Shown here: positions 35,991 through 46,139 of the stretch, one piece after another
Numbering within the stretch: the first letter of the stretch is position 1
Layout of the letters: each line of letters starts with the position of its first letter
NCBI GenBank assembly: GCA_003971905.1
Contig: RSEE01000012.1
Span: forward strand, 923,171-987,170
Length of the DNA stretch: 64,000 bases
Source: Moniliella sp. 'wahieum'
Taxonomy: Eukaryota > Basidiomycota > Moniliellomycetes > Moniliellales > Moniliellaceae
Reading direction: 5' to 3'
Translations under genes and position numbers: made by a program
The notes under the pieces: generated by a model
Database searches by the model: none
What the model was told of the DNA's origin: nothing
The model's input: only the letters and a program-made list of their open reading frames with translations

Positions 35991-37983
35991 CTACGCCTCC
36001 TCCTCCTCCTCCCGCCCCAGTCGCTCGTCGCCGCCGAGCAGGGTCCAAGATTCGACCTCGCGACCGCGGGCGTCAGACCTGATGAGGAACTTGCCCTTGT
36101 CGCCCTGCTCTTTCCAGACCAGTTCGCGCGTGCGGCCAAGCGACTCAATGGCACTAACACGGTCCATGACTGATTCGAGTCGACTTTCAAAGTCCTCCTC
36201 TCCCTCCAGCACCGAGATAAATGCATGCAAGAGCGGCACCGAGTTGGCCGTCACATGGTGCGCACGGTCAATGTGGATGACGTTGAGATGGTCCAGATTC
36301 TCAATGTAGTCCGGCCGCGTCATGATCTGCCGCACATCGCCCCAAGCGATCTCAGGGTTGGGCACCTCCCGCCCATCTTCTTCCTTGGACTTCACTTCCT
36401 TCCCGGGTGAAATGGGCGAGTCGGAGCCAGGATCCTGGTGCTCCTCATTCTCATCCATGCCCGGCGGATGGGGCGCCTCTTCCTCCAGCGCCACGTCTCT
36501 CTCTTCCTCTACCAGTTCCGTCGAAGACGCCTGTTCAAGTTGACGGTAGCGCTTGGCCAACTCTACAAACTGAGCCAGGCCCGGTGTCAGTTTCCATTGG
36601 AAGAGGGCGGAGGAAGGAGGGGGGGGGTACCAGAAGCCAGCTGCACGTTGAATACTTTTGCTCGTCCATCACATCGTCATCATGGTCTTCAATGATCCCG
36701 GTAAAAGACAAGACCCATTGTTTCTCATCTTCGATCAGGTGACGCGCAGCACTGAGCATGTCTTGCCTCCGAGCCACGGCATTAAGGATGGACAGACGAC
36801 CGCCTGTCAGGCGGTACACCTCGTCCAACTCGTTCACTGGAAGGCTGTCGCCATCCCCATAGTAAACCTGGCGCATGTTGCGCAGCATGTTGAGCGACTG
36901 GAGACGGGTCAGGTCACGCACCGTGACAGTATCCATCCGCACCCCGGTCCGACGCAGTGCCTTGTAGCAGCTATAGTTGTCACTCAGGAACACAAACGTA
37001 GCAGTACCTGTGCTTGCCCAACGCTCGGCTCGCTGCTGGAAGCAGCGTAACATCGACCGTCCCTCCTCCTCTGCCGCGAGCAAGTGAGCGGCCGACATGA
37101 CAATTACCACGGGCCGGTGCTCCTTCTCACGGCGAATGATCAAGGCTTGCTCGAGCTTGTGCAGTGCCCGTTCCAGCGCTTGCATCGTCGTTGTTCCCGA
37201 GGGGTCTCCCAAACCGAGAAGCGATCCGAGGTAATCCCGGTTCATGCTGAAGTTGATCGCCTCACTAAAGCGATCCAGCACGACCGTTAGGTCATGGTGC
37301 GCTTCAAAGTACGCCGCCCCATCCGCTTTGGTATCGGCCATGGCCTTGATAAACATGGAACTCTTCCCGCTGCCCTTGGGACCCATGAACAAAAAGTATC
37401 GACCCTCCTCCTGGCCACGGACAATGGAGTCTACCAGCTCTTGCTCCGGACGCGCAGGGCTGACAGGCAAACGAGACGGGTCGTCGCCTTCGGTTGCCTC
37501 GGACAGAGTGAGGATGGGGTCGTAGCCACCTGTATCGCAGTTCTTTGGTTAGTGGGTTGGGCGGGGGGGGGGGGGGGGGGTGACCAAGATTGCTATAAAA
37601 CGACGTACCATCAAAAGCCTTGGACATCTTGGACAGCACACGCGCCTTGTACCATTCGTTGTACCAGAGCGCGGCGATGCCCAAGAGCAGCACGCCAACA
37701 CTGGCGCCGGCCGCCGTCTCAAAGCCGGAGCTATTGAAGAAGGTCTTGAGAGCCCCCTCGGGCCGGCCCGCATGGGGACGCTCCCATCCGGGCGGCGGCG
37801 GCGGGCGCGACGGGCGGTGCGACGGCGAGGGCGTCTCCTGCAGCGACACGGACGAGGTGGCAAGGCTGCGCTGCAGCAATCCGCTCGGCTGACGGGTGGC
37901 GGGGCGAGCAAGCGCACGACAGGCCGCGGCAGGCACGCCGGAGCGCACCACGGCGCGGGGAGGGCCGTTCGGAGAAGGAGCAT
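35991..37983 (-). CDS. Mitochondrial P-loop ATPase, uncharacterised
   Basis: This is a predicted mitochondrial, membrane-anchored P-loop NTPase of the AAA/STAND-like ATPase type; its role is unknown. The ATG at 37,983 gives an Arg/Pro/Ala-rich presequence (MLLLRTALPAPW), then, after a break near 37,870, RSLATSSV, a typical matrix-processing region. A membrane helix (AAGASVGVLLLGIAALWYNEW, about 37,710-37,650) follows. Intron 1 is 37,530-37,608 (gtacgt...cag) and joins KAFDG to GYDPILTLSEA. Walker A is FMGPKGSGKSS (about 37,375). The expected Walker B strand reads VVIVMSAAHLL, with Ser where Asp is usual. Intron 2 is 36,570-36,631 (62 bp), joining SWLL to FVELAKRYRQL. The C-terminus is Glu-rich, ending in EEEEEA before TAG at 35,991. 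A broken frame near 37,870 is the only defect seen. Confidence 0.75.
37563..37580. repeat. 18-base G run inside intron 1 of the ATPase gene
   Basis: This is an unbroken run of 18 G on the plus strand (C on the transcript strand), lying within the 79-bp intron near its pyrimidine-rich acceptor side. Confidence 0.9.
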
Positions 37984-38832
37984 GGCTGAGCGGCTGGCTG
38001 GCGGAGGTGGCAGAGGGAAGCACTACCCCCGCCCCCCCCCGCGCCAAGAAGTGTGTTGGGCCCGTGCCCGGCCAAGCCTGGCCTGCGTGCAGGCTGGATC
38101 CACTTTAGCCGCTGCGTGCTGCGGGACGCTGCACTGCCACGCGCTGCCGCCACACACTGCCCCCCCGCCACACCTGGGGGCTCCCATTGTGGCTGTCTGT
38201 AGGGCGATCACTCAATCACCTGTCACGCGTCACGCGTCACGTCTCACCCATCGCCGGCTGGCCTGCTTCCGGCGTCGGTCGGTCGACTGCTGCCTACTGC
38301 CGGCGCGCCGCAGCAACCAGTCTCAGATCTCACCCACTCACCCCCGGGTCTCTGTCGTTACGATCGCCTCCTCCGATCCTCACTCTCCCATTTCCACTTG
38401 CCGCTTCCACGCCCACGCCTCAGGATGGGTCGCGCTGTATGCCACTAGCCGGTACGACACCCATTTGTACAGCAGGAACCAGCCCCAGACCAACGGCATT
38501 CACATGCCACATGCGCAGAACGTCGCTCCGCTCGCTCAGCCGTCCTGTCTGTTCAACCTGTCCATCCTCGCACCCCGCACCGTGCGATGCCTAGTCTGAC
38601 CACGGAGAGATGGGAAGGTGGCGGCCTGTCGCGCTCCCCTTTCCTTTCTCCGCCCCACTCTGCCAACATCATCGCATCTACCAACACCGAGCTGGTCTTC
38701 TCACTCACAAAGGCAGGCTGGAGCAGATACACCCTCATTCAATTCATCTGTTGGATGTGTACATCGCGGCACATACCAACGCTGCTGCCACGGTCCATCC
38801 GTCGATGAGCTCAGTTGGAATCAAGCATCTTG
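37984..38832. other. Intergenic, ATPase promoter and SNU13 3' flank
   Basis: About 850 bp with a GTCACGC heptamer array at 38,222-38,242. Frames here lack recognisable domains. Confidence 0.5.
38222..38242. repeat. Tandem heptamer GTCACGC x3
   Basis: Two GTCACGC units and one GTCACGT. Unit junctions create ACGCGT palindromes. Confidence 0.95.
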
Positions 38833-39276
38833 TTAAATGAGCAGGCGCTCAATCTAGAAAACCAAAAGTCAGTATCATATCCCGCGACAGAGTAGAGCAG
38901 AAGTAAGGCCAACGTACAGCAGCTTGATGGTTTGAATCTGACTCTGCAGTTCGCGCGCCTCATTGGTGGTGACCGAAGCGGCAATGACAGGGCGCGAGAC
39001 GTTGCAGGCGCGGCCCAGGGCCGTCTTGGACGGGACAAAGACGTAGGGCACGTTCTTGTCCTCGCACAGGAGCGGGAGCGAGAGCACAATCTCAATCGGC
39101 TCCGTGTCGGCAGCCATGACGATGAACTCGCAAATGCCACGGTTGAGCGTCTTGGTCGCCTCGTTGGCGCCCTTTTTGAGCTGCTTGTAGTGCGACGCCT
39201 GCTGCACCAGGTCGAGGATCTGGTTGGTGAGCGTGGCGTCGGCCAAGGGGAAGGCCTTGGGGCTGATGGAGGACAT
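38833..39276 (-). CDS. SNU13: Snu13 / 15.5K L7Ae-family RNA-binding protein
   Basis: Snu13 binds kink-turns in U4 snRNA (U4/U6.U5 tri-snRNP) and in box C/D snoRNAs, in the nucleus and nucleolus. The protein begins [16 protein letters not shown] (ATG at 39,276) and contains the hallmark [17 protein letters not shown], followed by [33 protein letters not shown] and [14 protein letters not shown]. The length of about 127 codons is standard. An intron at 38,854-38,917 (gtacgt...tag, 64 bp) separates IQTIK from IERLLI. The splice is one base out of frame; a single extra G before the donor would give IQTIKAAIERLLI, matching the family. The stop is TAA at 38,833. Its start codon lies 435 bp from that of the divergent SFT2 gene. 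Confidence 0.95.
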
Positions 39277-39711
39277 GGCGAAGAGAGAAGAGGCGGGTGA
39301 ACTGCGAAGGACCTCACGGCCGAGGATCACGGGTCGAGGGCAGCGCAGGAGACGCGGGCGGTGGTGGGTGCGTGGGCTGGTACAACAAAAAAAAAGGAAA
39401 CACATATGGGGCCGCAGGCAGGCGGAATAGGATGCGGGGGGAACACGACGACGGCTGCCAAGCCAGCCGGCCGGAATCATTAGCAAGGGCGCCTGAGGCC
39501 AGCCGGCCTTGTCCGACGGTGGAGTGGAATGTTTTCGGGGCGGGGCGACGGGCGACGGGCGACGGGATGGGTGACACGCGACGCGTGACGGTGCGCGCTG
39601 CCCGTGGCCAGCGGCGCGCAGGAGACGCCGACTGCGCTTCTGGGCGCTCAGCCCCAGAGAACGCACGCCCGCTGCTCTGCCCCACCGCCCCGCCCCGCCC
39701 GTCGCGCCCCC
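39277..39711. promoter_or_regulatory. Bidirectional promoter region SNU13 / SFT2
   Basis: These 435 bp separate two divergent ATGs, so both promoters must share them. The stretch holds a GGCGACG heptamer array (39,544-39,564) followed by GTGACACGCGACGCGTGAC. No TATA box is evident. Confidence 0.6.
39544..39564. repeat. Tandem heptamer GGCGACG x3
   Basis: Three perfect GGCGACG units within the SNU13/SFT2 shared promoter. Confidence 0.95.
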
Positions 39712-40615
39712 ATGTCTTCCTGGTGGTCGACGTCCAAGGGCCAGTCCTCCACCAGCCTCGACAAGGACGACGCCAGCATCTGGTCCAACCCCTTCACCCG
39801 CGTCTCCTCCAACCAGTCCCTTGCCACCCCAGCACCGAGCCCCAGCCCAGCGCCTCGTCCTGGGCCAACCCGTTCCGCAGCACCCCCCCCGATCCGCCCA
39901 GCACAGTAGCGGCGGGCGGCTTGTTCTCCTCCTCCAAGTCCAAAGGCGCTGCTGTTGGCGGCGGCTCCGGCTCAAAGTGGATCAATGTCGACAGCGAAAG
40001 CTTGTCCTATGCACGCGGCGAGCTGACGGGCGAAAACTCCGAGTTCAAGCGCTGGGGCATTGACCTGACCCGCCAGCAGAGGATAATGGGCTTTGTTTGC
40101 TGGTTCGTATCCCGGTGGAATGCGTGCGTCCCTCTTTGCCACTCTCTACTGACCCTGCTCCACGGTTCCTTCCTCAGTGTGTTCGGTGGGTTTGTCCTTT
40201 CCTTGCTCGGTACCATTCTCCTCATCACGGGCAGCCATGCGGCCTTTGCTATTCTCTACTCAATCGGCGTGCTGATTTCACTGGTTGGAACTGGGTTCTT
40301 GATTGGGGTATGTAATGACTGACCATGGGTGGTGCGAATGGGTGAATGGGTGTGTGTGTGGGAATGCTAACCTAACCCGATTGTGGTGCAGTTTGTCCGC
40401 CAACTGAAGCTCATGTTCAAACCCGTCCGCATTGTCGCCACCGGACTGATGATCGGCGCCTTTGTCATGGTCTGGGTCTCGGCGTTTGTGCTCAACATTG
40501 GCTTTTTGGCCCTCATCTTTTGCATCGTGCTGTACCTCTGCTACCTTTGGTATGCTCTGTCTACATTCCCGGTGCGCGCAACTTTTTCAAGGCGATTGTC
40601 TCCAAAGTCATCTGA
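39712..40615 (+). CDS. SFT2: Sft2-family Golgi membrane protein
   Basis: Sft2 is a small four-helix Golgi protein involved in retrograde endosome-to-Golgi vesicle fusion. The ATG at 39,712 gives [13 protein letters not shown] and a Ser/Pro-rich cytosolic tail. Family sequence then begins at [12 protein letters not shown]. Helices: [51 protein letters not shown] and [17 protein letters not shown]. The end reads [17 protein letters not shown] before TGA at 40,613. Intron 1 is 40,103-40,177 (75 bp) and intron 2 is 40,308-40,391 (84 bp; gtatgt...cag), the latter placed exactly between FLIG and [11 protein letters not shown]. Two single-base breaks are visible: near 39,830 in the tail, and near 40,560, where one extra C gives [11 protein letters not shown]. 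Confidence 0.93.
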
Positions 40616-41445
40616 ACCGCCTTCCTTGCCCTTGCTGAACCTTTTGCTGCGGCTGACCGCCCCCCTTGCCATTCCTCCCGTTGCGTTTTCTTTTCCTGAT
40701 GGAACCCACCCGAGCTTCCCTGTTCCACGAACAAACCCATGTTGTTACTGAAAAAAGATGGACTGGACGAAAACGACATCGCGACTAAAAAGAACGCCAT
40801 CAGCTGGTCCGGGTATGGCAGGCCTTTCCATCCATCCGAGGGCGACCTGGCACAATAGGTAGCAACAAACGAGCCACCCCACTAGAGGATGGGATAGAAG
40901 TTGTGCTTGTGGATCGAAAGGAGTCGCACGCTCCACTTGAGGGCGTACGGAGCGCAGCCTGCGCTGCGCACTTCTCGTCCCGCTTGAGTCCTCGGTGAAG
41001 CATGGTGATTGCCCTGGTCAGAGGTCGAGCACGAGATAGGGACACCTTGCTGGGACCGGGACCACTCAGGCTCAGCACAACAGGTTCTGATCACTATGGA
41101 CTCAATGCTGGCGCTGGTGCGCCAGAGCGCGGATCTTGCTCTTGTAGCCTCCCGGGTTGACAAGGACATTCGGTTCACTGATTGCGAGAGAGGAGGGCGA
41201 GGGGCTCAAGCAGACCGTCAGGATGCACGAGCCTCATTGTCTGAGCAAGGAGTACTAGTAGAACCCATATCCTACAGGTCAATCACTTGGGCTATGCGAG
41301 AACTATCGGCATGGAGGGCACAGGTGTCATTAGTGCTATCGTGACGCGTGATTGTGCGGGGCACCAAGACGACGGGCCCAAGCGCATCGAGCGCCCTCAC
41401 GTTTGCAAACGGGGATGGAGTGGTGCCAAGGGGTACTGAGCGATA
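40616..41445. other. Intergenic between convergent SFT2 and the kinase gene
   Basis: These 830 bp are shared 3' flank. The frames present show no recognisable domain. No repeat or RNA gene was seen. Confidence 0.5.
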
Positions 41446-42704
41446 TCAGAGCACTGGGTCGGTTGACGGAGGGGGCAAGTCGGCTCCTGAAGTGCGTAAG
41501 TGGGCCAGAAAGGTATCGAGGGTGGTGATGAGGGTGCGGAGGCCGGAGAGGAGGCCTTGGTCGGGCCCGTGGCCTAGGACAAAGTAAGAGTGGGCAAAGT
41601 CAATCAGGCGGCAGGTCGAGATGGGAGGGCCGGTCCAAATGCGCCGGGGCGATTGCAGCTGATCCGTGGCCCAACGGTGGAGGAGGACGGGGTCGCTCTC
41701 GTAGGCAAGAAGTAAACTGGAACCGCGGAACCGCATTTCAACCCCCCCCCGATACCACCCGTACCATCTGGTTCAGCGAAGGCAGAATGGATCGCTCCAA
41801 GAGCAAAGCAATAATCCAACCAGGGATACGGTCAGAAGGCCAGGCGCCCCCCGTGGAGCCAGACTGGGTAACCGAGCTAAAGTGAGCCTCGTCCTCTGCC
41901 GACGCGCAGCCAAGGAACATTCGCAGTCCCACGGCAAATCCCGCATGATCCACGTTTTTGCCAAAGATCTTTCCGACCGAATGAAGAACACGTTCCTGGC
42001 GGTCTTGCGACTTTGGCCTCCCATCCGGTCCAGACTGAGGCGGAGGCGTGAGCCAATGCTGGAAGCCCGTCAGACGAACCCCATGAGTTGAAGACGTGGT
42101 GCTGGCGGAAGCAGCTTGCATCCGCTTGATCTTCTCCTCCTTGGTCCGGCCAGGTCGTCAAAGAGAATGTGGCCCAGTTTAATGTCGATGGTGTGGGGCC
42201 ATTGCATGCCGGCCACCACGTTGCTCAAAACCATGCTCCAGCTGTGCATCTCAGGGTCAGAGGCGGCCATGGAAGTGCGCGCTAAAAGGCGGATGGCATT
42301 TCGGACGTCCGCGTCTTGGGGAGAAGGATAGGTGGGAGAGGGAAAGAGAGGATAGGCACCATAGAAGCAAGGCTGCAGCTCGACAAAGGCAGCGATCGCG
42401 GCGCGCGTGGCAGGAGGCACAGCCGCCTGCGGCAGCTGGAGCTCGGCCGCATGTTCCGCCGCCGGCGCATCTCCACCGGCGAGGCTGAGACACGCAGCGT
42501 AGAACGAAACCTCGCCCCAGGTTGTCCGCTTCAGCAGGCGGCGCTGGCAGTGCGGGCCGGCCCAGACGGCGGCTACTTGTTCGGCCGGCTCGGCGGGTCG
42601 CCACTGGCGGGCAGAGGCGCAAGGGAGGTGGGGGCGGGGGGCGGCTGGTGATCCGGAAGCAGGATTACGACATTGGCGTGGCCTCCGACCTGGAAGGAAC
42701 TCAT
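41446..42704 (-). CDS. Inositol polyphosphate kinase (IPMK/Arg82-like)
   Basis: This is an inositol phosphate kinase phosphorylating inositol polyphosphates. The signature PxxxDxKxG is present as PHTIDIKLG (about 42,173-42,199). It is followed, after a break near 42,155, by STTSSTHGVRLTGFQHW, matching the family pattern TTSxxxGxRLTG. Near the C-terminus SSLLLAYESD corresponds to the SSLL motif, and LIDFAHSYFVLGHGPDQGLL carries the metal-binding Asp in IDFAH. The ATG at 42,704 begins MSSFQVGGHANVV, resembling the conserved N-terminal QVGGH block. KRTTWGEVSFYAA and ELQPCFYGAYPLFP follow. Stop at 41,446. At least three single-base breaks are present. The size of about 420 codons favours the Arg82/IPMK type, though a Kcs1-type IP6 kinase is not formally excluded. 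Confidence 0.85.
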
Positions 42705-43150
42705 CGCCAGCCTCTGGGCATGGGCGAGGCGAGGCGAGGCGCGGGATGGGGTGGAGGGGGAAAAGAACGCAGCCCGAGGGGGCAGCAACACACTGGGGGA
42801 TTTATTTGGCAGGGCAACATTCCGCTTTCAGATTCAGTGCATCATGCATCATGCATCATACATCATGCATCATGAACCACCGCCGTCTCACAATCTCCGC
42901 CTCATTTAAAAATGGAAGCCCACATGCGATGGGGCCAGGGCGAGCCATGCACAGAGGGTGGACGTGGTAGCGAGTGGAGGCAGGTCGAAGCGGCGTCGGC
43001 GGTGGAGAGGAGACAGGTCAAGCGAGCCCATACAAGAGCACAAATGGAAGGCGCACGCGCGCGGGCAGAGCACGGTGGTGTAATACCAGCGTCGCATGGG
43101 GTCTGTCCAGGTCAAACGCGTGGGTCTGAGGAGAAAGCCAGCCATATCGT
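42705..43150. other. Upstream region of the kinase gene
   Basis: This is the presumed promoter, containing a five-unit CATCATG array. Right of about 43,000 the sequence passes into the repeat-rich domain. Confidence 0.5.
42840..42874. repeat. Tandem heptamer CATCATG x5
   Basis: Five 7-bp units (the third is CATCATA). The junctions create ATGCAT palindromes. It lies 136 bp upstream of the kinase ATG. Confidence 0.95.
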
Positions 43151-43330
43151 TGCAGGAGGGTGTGGTGGTCATGCATTCATTGCCCGCCGGCCGGCGACTT
43201 GAGGGAGGATGGACGTACAGACGAAAAACGTAGGGAACGCGTGGGCTGCGTGTGCGCGGGCACTCAAGCCGCAAGCCAGAGCCATCATCAAAACACAAAC
43301 ACATCCCACAAGCAACGCCCTCAGAGAGAC
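43150..43330. repeat. Dispersed repeat segment A, copy 1
   Basis: This stretch resembles 48,185-48,330 and, more weakly, 45,780-45,850. Shared landmarks are TGGTCATGCATTC or TTCTCATGCATTC, then an Arg/Pro-rich stretch, then GCCAGAGCC and ACCATCA-type words. In copies 1 and 3 it sits beside degraded retroelement sequence, so it probably belongs to the same element. Confidence 0.5.
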
Positions 43331-43459
43331 AAAAGGGGACAATGTGCGCACGGTACGTCCAGCCTTGCCCACCAGGCCTTGGCCTCCGCTCTGCCGGGCG
43401 GCTACCGTCCCCGGTCAGCCTTAATTTCTTGCCCTGTCTGCTTGTGTTCTCATGGACAA

Positions 43460-43930
43460 TCACCGGGGCCAACACGGCGGCAGTAGCGGGGCATGACAAA
43501 CCTGCCGCGCCACCATCCGAGGTTGTCGTTGCCTGGCGGGGTGTTTAATCTGGTGCGGAGGGAACACCTCGGCAGATAGCGGGGCGATCATTGGCTTTCC
43601 ATCGGCTATTCTCCACCGTCCAGCGTATTCGTACCTGTTTAGCGCACTGGTCAGTACATTACCGTACATGATGAACGAATAGTGGGTACATCGTGCATGA
43701 CAGTGTGAAAAGGCATATTTGCACGCCTGTAAGCCGCCCATACGGGCTAGCAAGGAGAAAAGAGCCCTGTCCCCCTCAACGCTCAGGTCCGCTCCCCGGA
43801 TTGCCTTCAACCTCGCGCCAGAGCTGCTCGTCGAGATCTGGTGGAGCTGGTCCGCCAGGTGGTCTGTCCTCATAGAGCGGAGCAGGTGCCGCAAGTTCTG
43901 CTGCAGAGCCACGCGCAACACATTGCTGGG
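43460..43930 (-). pseudogene. LINE ORF2 C-terminal fragment, internally deleted
   Basis: Minus-strand translation gives ALQQNLRHLLRSMRTDHLAD and LKAIRGADLS, matching the region after the reverse transcriptase in the 52-54 kb copy. It then jumps to FSHCHARCTHYSFIMY and NRYEYAGRWRIADGK. Compared with the 52-kb copy, a few hundred bases between GGL and FSHCHAR are missing. There is no RT core. This is a dead, 5'-truncated and internally deleted copy. Confidence 0.75.
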
Positions 43931-46139
43931 AGGATGCTTATCCGGAACTGTGTGCTATCCAGCACCCCATCATCTATGTGCTGCCATGCGTTACCAATGA
44001 CCTGACAGCCCAAGTGGCCCACATTGCCACATGAAAGAGGTGTACTCGACATCGTTCTCGGGAGCAGTGTTGGCACGACGTCACTAACTGATTCTTCCGG
44101 CGTCCCTCCCGGACATACGCCATGCCCAGCGGACAAACTGTGCTGCGGATGGTCGCAGCAGGCGCGAAAAAGCGATTTCGAGCTAGTGGCGGGAGGGGAC
44201 GGGGGGGGGGAGGGCAACATAAAGCTGACCATGCACAGGAGTACGAGGCGGGGACACCCACATATCGCAAGCTTTGGCCCTGGACTTTTTGATAGTCATG
44301 TCAACTGACAGGGGCAATGGGGATGTGTCACAGCTGTGAATGGGGCAGTCGCCATCGAGAGGCGGGAGACGGTCATGGACGGACGGGTGGTCGTTCCCGA
44401 GCTGACAAACGATGGAAGGTTGACCGGGGTGGAACGAAAATGAGACGGGCATGCCAGTGACCAACTCTGCACCGGGTTCGGACGTCATTTCACCAACGTA
44501 CCGCATCCACCTCTTTCCTCGTTCTCTTACCTACAGCCACGGATCACCTTCGGCCACCCACCAACGGACTCGTGTGCTGCGCTCGTTTTTTTGCCGTCAA
44601 CGGAGCAACATGTCCTGATAAGCCCCGACTCCAGCGGTTCATGATCCTTGTTGCATTCCTTGTTTCGGCCTTGTTTGGCTTGTGTTTTTTCGAAGTGAGA
44701 TTGGTTCCTTCCCACCTTACCGACCTCTGCCAACATACACTTCGCCACCGTAGACGGCACGACTCGAATCTTCTCCATTCGGTGTTGGGCCTGGGGCAAT
44801 CCGTATGCACAGTACCTTACATATGCTCGTTCGCCTGTCACATATGCTCGTTCACCGGTCACCTGTCGTGGTCAGAACAGGGTAGCAGGAAATGTACTAG
44901 AGGCAACGCGGTGCAGGGTGAGGGAGGGGTGATGTGTGTTGCGGTAGGGATGAACTGTAAACTCCCAGGTGTGCCCCACGTGTCATTGGACCGCCCACCG
45001 GCTCAAGGTTTGGGAAAAGGAGGGTAATGGAGGGTCCAGGAGAGGGGAAGACAGGGATGATGATGGACAAGTGTATTCCCTTGGCTGGAGTTGGAAGATA
45101 GGTGTTGCGAGGCACTGAGTGAGCCAAAGATGGTCATGATCCCCCCCTTTCTTACACCCTCGGCGAGGCCACACTTGGAGGGCGGTCCATCATGGATTTG
45201 GCGTGTGTCCACGGCCTCGCAGCCGCTGCTTTTGGAATGGTGTTGGTGGGCCGACTTGATTTGGATCAGGATCGCTGGTCAGCGACTTCGGCAGCCCGGC
45301 TTCAGCTTGCCTCCGGTGCGCCAGCACCGCCATGCGCGTTCTCCACCGCATCGTGTCTGTGCATCATGCCCGAGGGCCACACGGTCGTGCCAGCGCCCCG
45401 AATTGCATGCCGTGGGTAAGGAATACGAGAAGGATCGGCAGGAGTTGGACTGGCGGGGATGGAGTGGGAGGGGGCGATGGTGGAGACTGACCTGGTGGGC
45501 ATTCGACGCTCAACCGGGCTACCCATTTTGTTGGGGTCGAATCGACCGCCAGCCACTGCATTGCTTCATTCGCGCAATTTACCACGACGCAAGCGACCTC
45601 CACCGTCCATATCGACAAGCAAAAACACTCGCCGGGCGTCTGCTGCCACCGCCAGCTGCCCTCCTTGTCCCCGATCCCGCCCCCATCGCGTCCAGACACC
45701 AAATAGACCATCCAACTATACCATCCGCTTGCCCCTCACACCCTTCGGTGTGGATCCAAGCAAAAGCCGCGTTCTAAGGGGTTCTCATCATGCGTTACAC
45801 ACACACTGGCCGCTTGGGAGGATGGACGTACGAAGCAATGCGCAGGCAACCCGTTATAGTGCTGTCACTAAGGTTGCTCACGACACAAGCCGGAGTCAAT
45901 GATCAAACGAACACGCCCCGCAACCATGACCGTCAGAAACAAGTTAACCCTTGCCCCCCGTCTGGCACATCAGGCGCTTCATGCGCGTTCGGCCCGGCCC
46001 ACCATCGTCCACCGCGGCTCTGTAACCAGGCCGTGATGGGAAGAGACCTTGGGCCAGCCTCATCGTTTCGGGCACCTACATACCCTCCATAGAGTGCCGG
46101 TGGTGCGGTGACGGGTGGAATAGCCTACTCCCCACCAAT
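43931..46139. other. Repeat-rich DNA without recognised genes
   Basis: This stretch contains short frames only. The part about 45,540-45,790 shares CTGCCACCGCCAGCTG and the following Cys/Pro-coding words with 47,990-48,180 and 54,565-54,590, so it is likely a further element fragment. The part 43,940-45,500 matched nothing I recognise. Confidence 0.4.

Noticed and set aside
42906-43499. A 197-codon minus-strand frame as an independent gene
   Set aside because: Parts of it match dispersed repeat sequence at 48.2 kb and the LINE C-terminal region, so it is more likely element debris.
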